A stretch of 64,000 nucleotides of DNA from Chrysoperla carnea (Eukaryota; Arthropoda; Insecta; Neuroptera; Chrysopidae): assembly GCF_905475395.1 (NCBI RefSeq), contig NC_058337.1, positions 88,034,368-88,098,367 of the forward strand, given 5' to 3'. Shown piece after piece: positions 49,828 to 62,747 of this stretch. The notes beneath the pieces are model-generated. The model was not told the DNA's origin. It made no database searches and saw only the letters and a program-made list of their open reading frames with translations. The first letter of the stretch is position 1, and each line of letters begins with the position of its first letter. The position numbers and the translations under genes are program-made.

Positions 49828-52800
49828 TTAAATCAGTGCGAACTCTAAATTACTTGTAATTTCACAATTTGCTTTTCATGTAGACTACAGAACCCTACTT
49901 TAAATATGATATCCCATTTACATACTTGAATAGCGTATAATGTTGATTTCATGTTTAAAATTGTTAACTTTAAAAGCGTTTTTTATTACATGGTGAAATT
50001 CTTAATTTGTTTTGTAGATATACAAAAATTACTAAAAAATAACAATAAAATAAATAAATTTTAATAATAAGTAATTGCACAATGGGAACCACACTGTATG
50101 ACCTATTTTAAAATATTTAAAAACAAAATTTATTATTCCGTTGAGAGATGCCGTTTACTAATATTATTTCTATGATAATAATTTTCATCGATTTTTTTAA
50201 CAAAAATTTTCCATGTTTTCTCAATGGATTGTACGAATATGCTTGGTTGTATTGTGTATAAACCTTTCGTTGGTCGTTTCGTCGATGCGATTGTCTACAA
50301 TAATATGGTATATGAACAAACTTGCATGGGTTTGTTATAAGTTCATTTAGGCGATTGACTTTATCCCAGACATATTCTTTGGTTCATATAAGGTCATAAC
50401 CATTGTGCATGGTACATGGTACAAACGATTTAATAAAACAATTTAAAATTTATTTTTCAAACTAATGCACCTAATTAATGCTTTTTTGTTTCAAAATTTG
50501 TTTTGTTTTTGAACTTATTGACAGAAAGCTATATTGCCGTCACCCCTGAAATATCAAATCATTCACAGACTCAGAATAATGTTAGCTATGAGATCCCAAA
50601 TTTGCACAAATTTTTTGGTCGTTTAGATCGCGAGATAACCAGCTACAAAGTTCGCGATTTTGAGGGTCAATGCATGTAAAACTCCCTGTCAAAACACAAT
50701 AATAATTGTACGATATTAAAAAGTTCTTTCGGCAGAATTGGAAAAAAAAGTAAGTAAGAGAGTTGAAAGGCCGATTTTTTAGAATAAAAAAAGAAACAGC
50801 ATCACTTCGTTTTGCTTTCGAGATATTAATTCTGACGTAAATTGTCAAAATTGGGAACTTAGACAAAATTTCTGTGAACAAAAATTCGGTAAATTCTGTC
50901 GAAAAGTGGTTTTACCATAGTTTTAGGAACTGTAAATATCATGCTCAAAATACCTAAATTCCGGAAATTAAACATTAACCCTCATCGGTGAGCGCCACCG
51001 AGCATTTTCAAACGGTCAATTAGAGTTGACAAAAATAAAACTTTTATTTAAATTGAAACATATAATATTAAAACTATCAAAAATTTAAAATAATTCATAA
51101 AATCCCAAATAAAAAATCTTTACGAAAAATGCTTTTTAAAAAATTGTCATTTGCAGTAAAAGTTTGAAAATTAGATATAAGATAAATAAGCGGAGTCATT
51201 GCATTCCGAACATGAAATTCTCAAAAGAAATAACCTTCGAAACTTAATTTTTGAATTTTGAAATTTGCCACGCCTTAGGTCTGGACCAGGTTCGATTTTA
51301 GTAGGAAAGGAATTTTCAAAGAACGTAGATAAGAACATATGGCCACCTCGGTCTTCGAATTTGACTCCAATGGACATTTTTTTGAGGGGATGTCTCAAAA
51401 ATTGACATCAGCAGAAAACTTAAGCTGATCTATATCTCGATGAGGTCGCCATAAGTGCTGCTACAAATTGATCGTAGTATTCCAGTCAGAAAGATTCTTT
51501 TCACATTTCAAAGTGCCAGTACTTCCAAATGACTTTAAAAATTTTCCACATAAAATAAAAAAGATTAAAAATTATTAAATTATATTATATTTTTCAGCAT
51601 AAAATAAACGAGATTAAAAATTATTAAATTATAGTTTATTTTTTCAAAATTTCGCAAAAAAAAAAAGAGGTTGGAGCGTTAAAAACTGCCACCCCGCGGT
51701 ATTATATCATGTTTTATCATTTTTAAATTTCCTCAAAAAAACAAATGTAAAAATTATAGTTATAAACTTATATTTTATATTTATTATTCATATAAATATA
51801 TAATTCTCAAGAAAAACGCGGTTCTACAAAAGCTCAAATAATGGTACGCAGCAGGACCGCTAATGTTTTTTTTCAATAAGAGGTTTACGATGGAGAGGTA
51901 TATAATAGTTTCAGCTCTAAACAATTGTTTAGGAATGAATCATAATGCATTGCCATCAACCATGAAACTTTGACCTTGTGTGAACTGAAGATGGTGTCTG
52001 GTACATAAGTCAACTATCATCACACCCTAAAATTGGTGTCTGGAGGGCAATAGTACCATTTATAATGAAGATACTAAACGCACATATTTTAAATTCCCCC
52101 TTAAATTGTTGATATTAAAAATGATTGGTAATCATAGTCGGCTCATATTTTGTTAATTTAGAAGTGCATAAATTGAAGAAAATTGAAAAAATGCACTCGC
52201 TCCAGGAGTAAAACCCGTACTTCTTGAATACATGTCAAGCGTCTTAGCCAGTTCGTCCATTAATCACAGAGTTCAGGCTCAAGGCATAGAGTGTAATTTT
52301 TTCAATTTACCGAATTTTTATTTTTGTTTATTAGTCAACATTAACTGTCTTTATTAATTATTTTTGTTTGTTTACTAAACTCTTGTAAACAAATTTATTT
52401 ACCGTCAAGTCTCTCGATTATATTTGACATTTTTATTGTGATACAAATGGCGTAAACTATATATATTGACAAATTACTTGTCGAGTCAATCTTAAATTTT
52501 ATAAATTGGAGTCAAAAATGTAGGAAATGATTGATAGTAATTATTAATTTCGGAACCCGCACATTCAGTGATACAAATATTGACAGATAAACCGAACACT
52601 GTAAAATAAAAAAAATTTTTACTCTCAAAACAAAAAAGGAGGGGGGTGTTGTAAGTTTGACCTCTGTGTCTGTCTGTCTGTGGCATCGTAGCTTCTAAAC
52701 ATATGAATATTGATTTCGTTTGTTTTTTTGTTTAAAAAAGTTTAGGGTTGCGTACTCGAAAGGGCGATGATCTTCAAAATCAGAAAAGGGCATTTGTCGG

Positions 52801-53669
52801 GGGTTTTTTAATTTTTGTCAATTTCACTCGTTTCTTATTTGTAAAATATGTGTAGCGTAAACTTCAATTAAAACACTTCAAAGAGCTGTGTATTTTGAAC
52901 GAAATCTCATATGGTTTACGCAGGGTCTTTGTTTAAAAAAAATTTATTTTTGTACTTCTATCTCGTACAGTTACAGTAGTTTATTTAAAAAACTTTTTTA
53001 CATTTATCATCATTTTTTGGGAAATCGGAAAAATAAATTTTCCTCCTTGGTATTTCGACGCTTTCCGATGGCTTGGAAAAAAAATCAATTAGAATCGAGT
53101 ACCTGAGAACGTTTTTATATCTTCAGAAGTTTAACTGCTGCATAAGTAAGATGCTCTTATGAAAATAAAGTTCAAAGTTAGTGAACAGGTTGTAGAATTT
53201 TTGAAACGTAGATTCTTTATATGAATGATATTTAATAACGATTCCGGGCATACCGGAAATGTCAAGTATGCACAACTACAAACATATATATTTATGTAGG
53301 TCATCTGACTGAAATCATGTCAAACGTGTATTACAATTTTGTTGTAAAATTTTATGTAAAGGCCGTCTAACAGAACCTATATCTTACAAATTTTTAATTT
53401 AATCATCATATCTTTGATAGATATATCAAAGTTCATTTAATTTTTTTTTATTTCATTCATTGTAATTTCAGAATAATATGTGTGTGATTGGCTAATTTCA
53501 ATTACAGTCAATTACAGTCAATTACTAATTAGTATGTTTCAACATGAAAAGTAATTATTTTATAATTTTAAGTGTTAATAATAATTTGTTTCTTAATAAT
53601 TATTAAAGTATCGAATTTATCACATGTTAGATAACGAGTAAAGACAGAATACAACAATCCTCTTTTAAT
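49828..53669. other. presumed non-coding DNA
   Basis: Apart from the repeat at 52610-52720, I see only AT-rich sequence. A TCGGTG/CACCGA hairpin lies at about 50984-51000. Confidence 0.4.
52610..52720 (-). repeat. dispersed repeat with CAGA tract, copy 1
   Basis: On the minus strand: TAGAAGCTACGATGCCACAG, ACAGACAGACACAGAGGTCA, then AACTTACAACACCCCCCTCC. The same order (GTGCTGCGATGTCACAGACT, then CAAACTGATTGCACCCC) is seen at 61690-61770. This motif is frequent in insect genomes; the element class is not resolved. The chance frame at 52492-52686 is its read-through. Confidence 0.6.
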
Positions 53670-54774
53670 CATAGAGATATTAAGACCATAGAACCGGAAA
53701 GTCGCCGCCCAAACGGTTGATCGTAGTAGAGGCCATAGAATATTATACATTGATAACGGGAGAGATGTGCTAGCCTGTAAGTGGATGCGATATGATGAAT
53801 GAGAGAGAAGACTGCCAGTTAGTTCCTATGTGTCCTTATCATAGTCATATGTCATAATCATATGATGCATCATAATCATATGATGCATAGAGATTTTGTG
53901 TAGTGTAAACAATATCTAGACATTGACATATAGATTAGACAAGGGCACATAGGAACTAACTGGCAGTCTTCTCTTTCATTCATTCTTTCGCAAATTTTGG
54001 GCCATGGAGATAACGCCATCTACCATATTCTATGGTAGAGACAGATCAGATCTAATAGGCGCGTACAGTTGTCTTCGATAAGATAGAGAAAAGACTAGTA
54101 CATACAAACATATTAACGTATAAACGCCCATCAGTTGTGTCTCTTTCTCCGCGGTCAATAATTCACTTTTTGCGTTTCCTATGTCTTTAAGTCTCTATGG
54201 TCTTAAGGTAGTTCCTCCGCGACCGTCCAGTCAAAAAGTTTTGGACTAATACTATCATTCAGTGCATTAACTGTGCTATGACTATTATACATATACCATA
54301 TATTATTTTCACAAGACTGTAGTTCCTCACTACTGTTTCTAGTATACATATAAACACACACACTATGACATATGCCTTTAACATTAGTCTTCATATCTTT
54401 TCCACAAAAATCATCGCTAAAACGAGTTATTTATTTAAGTTTTTTATCGAAACTATATGGTAAATAATTTTTATTTTTATTTATATATTTTCTAAATATA
54501 GTATTCTACATTATATTAGTTTTTCATAGAGATGGTGGACGTCATTCATTGGTAAATAAATATAATATTTGTAAATTTGTGTATTTTTATACACTTCTCC
54601 CATGTACACGTACAAATTGCGTCACTTTTAATTGCTAATATCTCATGTATGGCATGGTAAATCATCTTCTAATTTTAACAGCAAGTGTATTATGAATTAA
54701 ATATTTTATATTCTGAGTTTTGGGAAATTCTTGGAATATCACTTTCGTGTAGGTACTACCTTAATATCTCTATG
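53670..54774. mobile_element. MITE with perfect 8-bp duplication, interrupted by a second element
   Basis: The left end is CATAGAGATATTAAGACCAT; the right end is its inverse, once the 54207-54760 insertion and one TTAA copy are mentally removed. CTTTTAAT flanks both outer ends (53662-53669 and 54775-54782). Inner arms share GAGAAGACTGCCAGTTAGTT with its inverse near 53950-53975. The native length was about 550 bp, non-coding. An 8-bp site suggests hAT or P-type. Confidence 0.88.
54207..54760. mobile_element. piggyBac-type MITE inserted at TTAA
   Basis: TTAA occurs on both sides (54203-54206 and 54761-54764). Ends are GGTAGTTCCTCCGCGACC and inverse GGTAGTACCTACACGAAA. Removing the 554-bp insert and one TTAA restores the outer element's right end so that it matches its left end, which fixes both boundaries. 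The interior has no transposase; the 63-codon frame at 54203-54394 is read-through. Confidence 0.88.
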
Positions 54775-55916
54775 CTTTTAATTGATTAATACAGAAAAAA
54801 TAACCAAAACATTGTCTTAAATTCTGAAAAGAGACATTCGGACGGAAAGCGTGCTAAAATGTATTATACCTAGATCTTTTGAGTGTTACTGTCCAGAAGG
54901 AATACTTCTGAGGTGCAGCGAACATGCATTCGACGTGCTTTACGCTATTAGCACAGACTAAATTCTGACAGAAACTTCCTTCTCAGAATTATTGATTGCA
55001 TGTGGTTATCAGGCAATCAAGATCTATTTAGCGTGGGTCTACAATTAGGTTCGAACTGATTGTAGGCATGATTACGTATAGGTACTATACTATAGTGATC
55101 AGTGAGTGCGTTTCTTTGATGGCACATCTTGAAAAAAGAGAGTTTTGACAAATATGATTATTATTATCTGGATTGTCTTAATTGGATCTAGAATTATCCA
55201 GTGGTCGCCAATGGGGTTCTGGAATTACCTAGTGGTGGCCAATTTTCTTTCAAAATTGAGAACCTCTTTATTTAAATAATTCAAATTGTAGACTATTGGA
55301 TAAAATTAAGGCATTTTTTGTTTGAAATTCATTCATTATTCTATCTATTTCTGAAACTTTTTCTTCAATAATTTTCTTTGTGCGTCTATGATCAACTAAA
55401 TAGCAAGGTTCTCTCATGTAATATCAAGGTCGAGACTAAGAAGCGAAACTCAAGAAAACGACTATCTACGTAAGAAAAAACCAAAACGAAAACTAAAAAT
55501 GTAATCTTGCTTTTATTCACTACTTGGAACAAGATAGGAAAAAATTTTGATAAAATTAAAATATATTGCAAATAATCCTTTGTCTATTTGAATTTCGAGA
55601 TTCCATACTGAACTTGTAACACACTTTTAGGAAAACAACTGGACGATTCATTTCAGACTACGATTGTTACTAATTCTTTCAAAATCATGACTTTGATATC
55701 ATTTTTTAATGCTTATATTAATTTTGAAGGTAATACGATTTTATAACTATCATTTGTAACTAAAGTTACTCATATTTTATTGTTAAATGCATTCTCTATT
55801 ACACATATTTAGCAATTGAATCACGACAATGTTAAATTAAAAATTTTATTCTATATTTCAAATGTGACCTTTGTGTCTTATTGGAGTAGTCTTCTTGAAA
55901 GGAAATTGGTCTTGTA

Positions 55917-56346
55917 CAGTATGTCTCAATAGTCATTAGCCACTTTTGTCGTAAGTCGTTAGTTTCTTAGTCTTAAATTAATCTCTTAGATATTTTTGAA
56001 TATTTTTAATCTCATTGAAATATTTTATACGGGATTTACACATTTTTTAATTTAGTTGGGCTTAATATTCTGCAGGAAATGGAAAGGACAAAATTATTAT
56101 TTTTATTATCATTTCGATGATTAACGTCAAAAAACAGGTTCTCAGTCTAATTCCCAAATTTTTCTCCTCCGTACCTAATTTTGTGTTTTGAGAAAATATT
56201 TAGTAAAAACGGATCGCGACATTTCTAAAGAAGATTTTCCGAAGAGCATTTCTTAAAACATTATGTCATGTTAAAAAGAATGTCGAAATTCCGGGCCGCA
56301 TTCTATACTATTATAATGGGTGTCCGAAGACTTTTGGAGCACACTG
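55917..56346. mobile_element. probable TA-flanked MITE, 430 bp
   Basis: The left end CAGTATGTCTCAATAGTC and right-end inverse CAGTGTGCTCCAAAAGTC share most positions, then GGACAC/AGCCAC. TA precedes (55915-55916) and follows (56347-56348). The right terminus looks like known Tc1/mariner-like ends. The left arm is more diverged, so the pairing is moderately sure. Confidence 0.5.
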
Positions 56347-57764
56347 TATGTGAAATAGTATAATATACTATTTTTTGCTGAATAATATTATGGATAAATA
56401 AATAACCGTCACTTATAACGAACAATTCCAGGTGTAGGCGTTGAAATGCAATATTTTGATTAAGCAGTTTATCATGCTAATACTTTTGTGTGGCTGGAGT
56501 ACCTAAACATCTTCATTCTTCTTTAGTAACTAGATGAGTAATCTTTTTTATTTCCATGAATACAAAACTTGAATTTTTTCAAGTTGCTTTGGGCCTTGGG
56601 AGACTTAGACTATAGTTCGTTTGGTGTCTAGAGCCTAGACGAAACAAAGAAACAAGTTTCTTTCCTAGATTTTTAGTGAATATCTACCTATTCGTTTTTT
56701 GGGTCGGTAATGTAAATTATTTTTTTGTCCCAACATATTTTTCTAAATTTAATTTGGGCTCAAAAACATTATAGCAGTTCTCTTGGTACAAAAAAGGTAA
56801 AAATGAGTTAATTTAAATAATTTCGGATCTGACAGCCTCCAATACCCAACTCGAATTATCACAAATGCATCGTTTGCGCCTTTTTGCATTATTTTTCAAT
56901 GCCCCAACGGGCTTCAACGGGAGGGCTGGTAATTTTAAATTATTAGCGCAAAAATTTATTGTTAATTTTAATAAATGAGAACCTTAAAATAATGGCAATA
57001 ACTATTACGCTTTAATTAAAAAAAAAACATAAATATTCAAGGACATTTTGAAATACAGACAATTTTATTTTATTCTAAACATAATTTCACCTTGAAAGAT
57101 TATATTCAAAAAATAACTACGTCTTGTGAATCATTATAAAAACACATTAACTTTTATAAAGAGTTCAAAAGGATGTGGAAATTTTCCATATTAAAGAAAT
57201 GATTTGATGTGTTTTGGAAAGCGGTGCAATATTTTGAAATTTTTGCAATCTTACATCATTTTTTTCAGGCATAATAAATAAATATAGTAATTAGTAAAAT
57301 ATAAAAATGGTGTTTAGAGTGAAATTTGAATAATTTTCTATTTATTTGCAATATTAGATTGAGAGTAGGTGTTACTTGTGTATGCATAATATGGAGGAAT
57401 TATTCTTAACATATTGTGAAGAACAATTTTTCTAACTAGCCAGCCGTATGAAAATAAAACTGATTTAGTAATTAATGAAATTTTCAGATTAGGGTATAAA
57501 ATTTGTAAAAACTTTTGACAAAAACTGAACTGAGAGTAAAGAAATCAATTTTTGAATAATAAATGTTTTGGAGATACAAAATTTCTGTCGGGTGTATAAT
57601 TTCGCCCAATATTTGTTTATATATTGTTTAAAAACTTTTCTGGATTAAACTTTTTTTCAATAATTCACAAAACTTAAGGTATGAAAGATTTTAAATTAAA
57701 GTTTTTTTTTTGATTTCTTTGTATGCTGTTTGCACTTCACTTTTGTTGCACACATCTGTCAATG

Positions 57765-57835
57765 TCGGCTGAAAAAGGGTTTGAATCGCCCTGGCGGGGC
57801 TCAAGCGGTCGCCCTGGATCCAGAGACTAAGGGGA
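57765..57835. repeat. GC-rich island, possible element relic
   Basis: GCCCTGGCGGGGCTCAAGCG and GTCGCCCTGGATCCAGAGAC stand out sharply in AT-rich DNA. No open frame and no partner arm was found. Probably the edge of a degraded transposon. Confidence 0.35.
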
Positions 57836-60579
57836 CAAACTTCGATTGTCTGAATCAATTAGGGATTACAAGATAAATTATACTGATTACCAGATATAAG
57901 TTTTATTTGTTTATGTGATAAAACAGTGCCAACATAATTTTAGTAAAATCGAAGCATCCGTTTTAATAAATTGACTTATTTTGAGGTGAAATATACCTGA
58001 TAGAACGTTGTACACCAACCATTTCTATAATACTCTATACATCTAGAATTCATATGAGAACGTAATATGCAAACATTTTTCCTAACATAATATATTACGA
58101 CCCTAATTCAAGAGGCGCTGAATACCTCACACGAGATACTCAGATGGCTAAAGTCAGACCTGAGGTACAACAATACATAGCTAGGGTTTTACATCTAAAT
58201 TCTAAAATAAATTGGGGCAGCGCAATAAGCAATATTTTAAATACAAAATCACAATATAAAATACTCGATAAAATATCTATTTATTCGTCAACTAAGGCAA
58301 AATTAATTAATTTGATTTTCTTCCTAAAATTGGTGATAGTATAATTCACTTTTGGAGAAGAATCTTAGGAGAAAAAAATTGTAGCCTAAATGCATTCTCA
58401 GAGAGTACAATAGTTTTAAAGAAATTTAATTAAATTTTTTTTAATATGAAAGGAATACCTAACTTTTCCTGCGTCACGACTGTCGTTTTTTTAACAAATA
58501 CCTACCATTTACGTGTCAAGTAAATGTTAGTTCATATAATATATAATGTATGTATATGAAGGTCGTGTGAATATTACACCATCAATTTTTTTAAGATCAG
58601 ACGTAAAATTCAACCCACTTGTGTGATCAAAATTTTACCAGAAATTATTTGTATACAAACAAATATGACCTCAAATAAACTGTCCTGTTTAATTTACATA
58701 TTAGCCGATTAAATTGAATTTTAGAATTAAAAATATTTAATATTATGATATTTGAATCTTAATAAGTTATGTGTTTTTATGAAATCACATACATGTAATA
58801 AAATTAGATAAATTGTAAAAAGTAATAAGGAATTATATTGACAAAAGACAAACTCGTTGAAAAATTTACCCCTCATTTTCCTCATTTTTATAAAATGGTT
58901 TTTCACTTTTATTGTGAAAACATAAACGAAATAAGATGCCGCTCTTTGAGAACTACATTTGATACATTTAGATATATTTTAACCGCTCAGTTTTCTTCTT
59001 TGAATAAAAAAATAACATTTCCCTAAATACATCACAGGAGTGCTTAAATCCGGGTTTAGTAAATTTATTTTAAGTTTTCATTTGTTTTAAAAATTTGAGA
59101 GTATTCAATACAGTCACGTATATTAAGAGTTCGATTCGCACCATATTTTTGAGTACGGAACACTAAAAAATACGGTAAGCACTCCCTTGAGGAGAAATCA
59201 GCACACATTCAAAATATAATATTTAGTTTAAAAATTTTTAGTTTTTTAATGTTACACGTTCTAAATATGGGATAACATCGCGTATAGGATATTTAAGATG
59301 ATAATAAAATATGAACAGTATGAAAAATTCTTTTGTATTGAAAACCGGTTTGTCATAATAAAATGAAAAACAATTGAATATTATACTGGACACAGCATGA
59401 CTAATTACAATAACAAAAGAAGTTCATATTGAATAGAGAATGTGTAATAAAATTTGTTTTAATTGAGTTTTCCACATATTTTAGAAAGTAATTTTTTAAC
59501 TTCAAATATTAATAATTTTCCTGCTTCATGAAGGGAAGTCCTGATTAATACTTCGAATTTGGTGAAAAATGGCGATTAGTGAGAGTAAACAACTCTCAAA
59601 CAGATCAACTTGTGGAAAGCACTCAATTTTAGACACTTTGCTTTCCGCTCACTACGTCCAGGCAAATGTCGGCAAAAGAAATGTCAAATTTGGCTGTAAA
59701 TGCATTACTTTCTCAATCCTAGCTTCTTTTGGCTACCTTCTTAATGTTAAAACTCAACTTTTTCACGTCGATGCATAAAATGGCAAAATGATTTGATATT
59801 GTGCTCTTATTTTTGCCAATATGAATGAACTGTTAATGGTGACACCCTATTATACAGGGTATAAAAATGATTTTTATGCATAATATAATTGGTTTAAAAC
59901 TTCTCCTGCCACAATATTTTCCTGTATAGTGTTAAACAAAAAGGCATCACGAGAATATTTTTTTTTTCTACCACCAAGTTTTTTTTTTCATACACAAAAC
60001 ATAAAAGTGAATGTATTTTAATGTTAGTTTTTATTTTAAAATATAGAGTATAGTATGTTTGTTTAAAAATTCATACCTTGTTCAATGCATGCATGTGTTC
60101 AATGTTGTAATATGAAAGTTTTATTGGCAGAAATCGAATAGGTAGTTGAATGAAGTATTATTATATATTGTGTATATAATATTCTACTATATAATTAAAT
60201 TACCCCATGTCACAAAGTCCACAAACGTGTTCTTATTCTATTCTAATGTCTCTTCTTATTTAATAAAAACTTTTATAAAATAGAACTAACTTCAAATATT
60301 TTTTTAAAACTTAGACTGTTACAGAAATTCTTGTGTTCTTATGTATCTTTAATAATGACTGTTACCAAAGTTTGGTACGCAGACTAAATTTGTGTTTCTT
60401 GTTGAAGTTAATTTAACAAAAAAAAACATTTTTGGTCTCAATTTTTAATTTTGGGTGAGGGGGGGGGGTTCTTATATAAGTTCTGGAGGCTGGGAAAGTC
60501 TGTACTAATAGCGACAGATTTAACGAACCACTTCTTTCTTTTTTTAAATAATAACTCCAATTCATTAATACCTATAATA

Positions 60580-60725
60580 TGCTTAACCTATCCGCTAAGC
60601 CCGTCAAACCCACCCGCTAGCTCTTCTCCTCAGGCACGCTAAACCCAAATTTTACTCCTATCTATTCAGACTTCGGCCTGGCTGGTATCTTCGGCAATGG
60701 AGCTCGCTGCGCTCGCATATAGCTC
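60580..60725. repeat. GC-rich island with GCTCGCTGCGCTCGC
   Basis: A C-rich stretch (GCCCGTCAAACCCACCCGCT) is followed by CTTCGGCCTGGCTGGTATCT and GGAGCTCGCTGCGCTCGC. It contrasts with the roughly 70% AT background. No coding frame. Likely a repeat relic; the CGCTGCGCTCG motif occurs in some insect repeats. Confidence 0.35.
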
Positions 60726-61382
60726 TGATAAATACCTATTCACAATACCTGACAGGAATCAACGAATTATTTGGATTTAAGCTGGATTGAAAAGAAGATC
60801 TCATTATTTCTATTAAAACTCTTCAAACTTTAAGTCGGTTAAAAACTGGTTATAATCTAAATCTATTTCATACAAGAATTACTTGAACACCTACTTAGAA
60901 AAATCTTCGTTTATATACGTCGGTCGGTAAATATCGACTTTCTGTATATGTCAATAATCCCATATCATGTGTTGTTGCATTTTTTTCTCGTATTTATGAA
61001 TAGTGGTGTGTGCAGCAAAAACTTTAAATATTTATATAATGTATAAAGTTCATTTACCGTGTATGTTTTACTGGATGAACAGTTGAAAATAGTTTTATTA
61101 CTATGTCTGTCATATAAGGTTCGAAATAACAAGTTTACTTTTAATTCAAGAAGTTTCAGAATCAATAAAAAGTTAACAGAATCAATATATTCTATCTCCC
61201 TGTTCAAAAAAAATTTTGAAGAAAGAATAAGTCTTAGAAACTCTGAAAAAGTCTTAGGAACTCTCAACGTTTTTGGCTGTCTAATTCAGAGTTATTAATT
61301 ATGAATATAAGACAGTTCAGAAACGTTGAGAATTGCAAATATCTATTCAGGGATACCCAATATATAGCGTCTAGTTGTCGAC

Positions 61383-61601
61383 CATAGAGATATGAATACT
61401 TAGAGCACGTCAGGGGCCTTAACGTACGATATGCGTAGCAAGAGAGAAGACTGCCCGTGAGTTTCCCTGTGTCCTTTTCTAATACATTTACTTATACAGG
61501 ACACGGAGGAACTCACTAAAAGGCTTCTCTCCAGGTACGCATATTGCATCCACTTACAGGCTAGCACACCTCTAGCACTCTCTATCTGTATTATCTCTAT
61601 G
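61383..61601. mobile_element. short relative of the 53670-54774 MITE
   Basis: Ends CATAGAGATATGAATAC and inverse CATAGAGATAATACAG match the CATAGAGATA terminus of the larger element. Inner arms share AGAGAAGACTGCCCGTGAGT with its inverse, a variant of the same block. Flanks TTGTCGAC and TTCTAAAC match at 5 of 8 positions, an eroded duplication. A 219-bp deletion derivative. Confidence 0.65.
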
Positions 61602-61689
61602 TTCTAAACATACATACATACATAGACTTATAAACACATTACCACTCCTTTGCGGCAGCAAATTACGTTTAAAACAGAAAAGACTGCAT

Positions 61690-61770
61690 TAAAATCGGTT
61701 CACCCATTTAAGTGCTGCGATGTCACAGACTGACATACATAGCAGTCAAACTGATTGCACCCCTTTTTTT
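61690..61770 (+). repeat. dispersed repeat, copy 2 (see 52610-52720)
   Basis: AAATCGGTTCACCCATTTAA, GTGCTGCGATGTCACAGACT and a TTGCACCCCTTTTTTTGC tail follow the order of the copy at 52610-52720 on the other strand. Confidence 0.55.
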
Positions 61771-62483
61771 GCATAGCGAGTTTATAAAAAGAACCCCCCA
61801 CTTTCCTAGTAGAAGATGGATTTCGATTAACATTTCTGCATTAATGATTTGTAATAGTTCTTTCTGGGGTAATATGGTAATGTGGTATTTAACTCTGTTT
61901 TTATTATAACCATTATTAGCACTGCATTGCTAACATTCGCAATTTGTCTGCGGCGTAGGCCGAGATCGTCTAGAGTTGGTGGAGGGAAACTTAACAGAAA
62001 TCCTTTCATAAACATAGCTGACTACATCGCTTTTACCTCCCCCCCCTTCATACATTGACAATTTAATCAATTACCCGTCTTGTGAGTAAAAAGCTATGCA
62101 TGTTTAAAATTAGTTTACTACAATGGTGATTACATTTAGGGGGGCTATTAATTATTTAAATATTTTTCCACAAACCACATAAAAATATTAATATTCATTA
62201 AACAACCTATATAATATATCATTGTACATACTTATGGACCCAACAAGGTCGATCAATTAATGAAATAATGTGGGAAGTGGTAAATATAATGTAAAAAGTA
62301 TTATATTTGAAATGTGTTTAAGCAAAAATTTAATGGTAGGTTGATGCTATTTTTTATTTTGCGAAACTTGTTTTCAACCATTTAGCAACGCTGTCTACTA
62401 CTAACAATATTAGAATGGTTTCGTTTGTTCATTGGTTTAATATGACGTTTGTTTATTTATATTTTTTTGGTTGTTTATAAAAC

Positions 62484-62747
62484 TTATATTGAAGATCCTT
62501 TGCGAATATGCAATAGGTAAATATCATCTATTTTGATGTGAATAGGATGATAGCGTGGAATATATGGGTGTTTTAATGAAATTTGCTGCAGTAATATAGG
62601 CCATGATACATTTTGGCTACTCCTTTGACAAGGACAAAAATTTGATAGTGCCTTTTGTCTCATAATTTTTCCCTGTTCTAGAAATTTCATAGCTGGAGAT
62701 TTCTGTGTAAGGGGATTCGGAAAATTTTTAATTGCGTTATCAATCAA
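62484..62747 (-). CDS. unassigned 87-codon open frame, possible relic
   Basis: A minus-strand frame open for about 100 codons reaches a stop at 62484-62486. It has no ATG near its start; the first in-frame Met precedes KFLEQGKIMRQKAL. Notable stretches are SNFCPCQRSSQNVSWPILLQ and KHPYIPRYHPIHIKIDDIY. The Pro/Trp/Cys/His content and slightly higher GC than surroundings suggest former coding sequence, perhaps from a mobile element. I cannot assign a family. Confidence 0.22.
   Translation of the reverse strand: MIDNAIKNFPNPLTQKSPAMKFLEQGKIMRQKALSNFCPCQRSSQNVSWPILLQQISLKHPYIPRYHPIHIKIDDIYLLHIRKGSSI

Larger units (their letters stand above)
56347..61382. other. presumed non-coding DNA
   Basis: Two GC-rich islands (57.8 and 60.6 kb) interrupt otherwise AT-rich DNA. 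No exon, tRNA or complete element was recognised. Confidence 0.4.

Noticed and set aside
51171..51398. 75-codon minus-strand frame with a GVKFEDRGGH word, considered as a transposase piece
   Set aside because: The similarity is a short word only and no catalytic motif or terminal repeat is nearby.
55045..55060. GGTTCGAACT, considered as a tRNA B box
   Set aside because: No A box at the proper distance and no cloverleaf could be formed.
59120..59145. GAGTTCGATTCGCACC, considered as a tRNA T-loop region
   Set aside because: No upstream A box, anticodon stem or acceptor stem partner.
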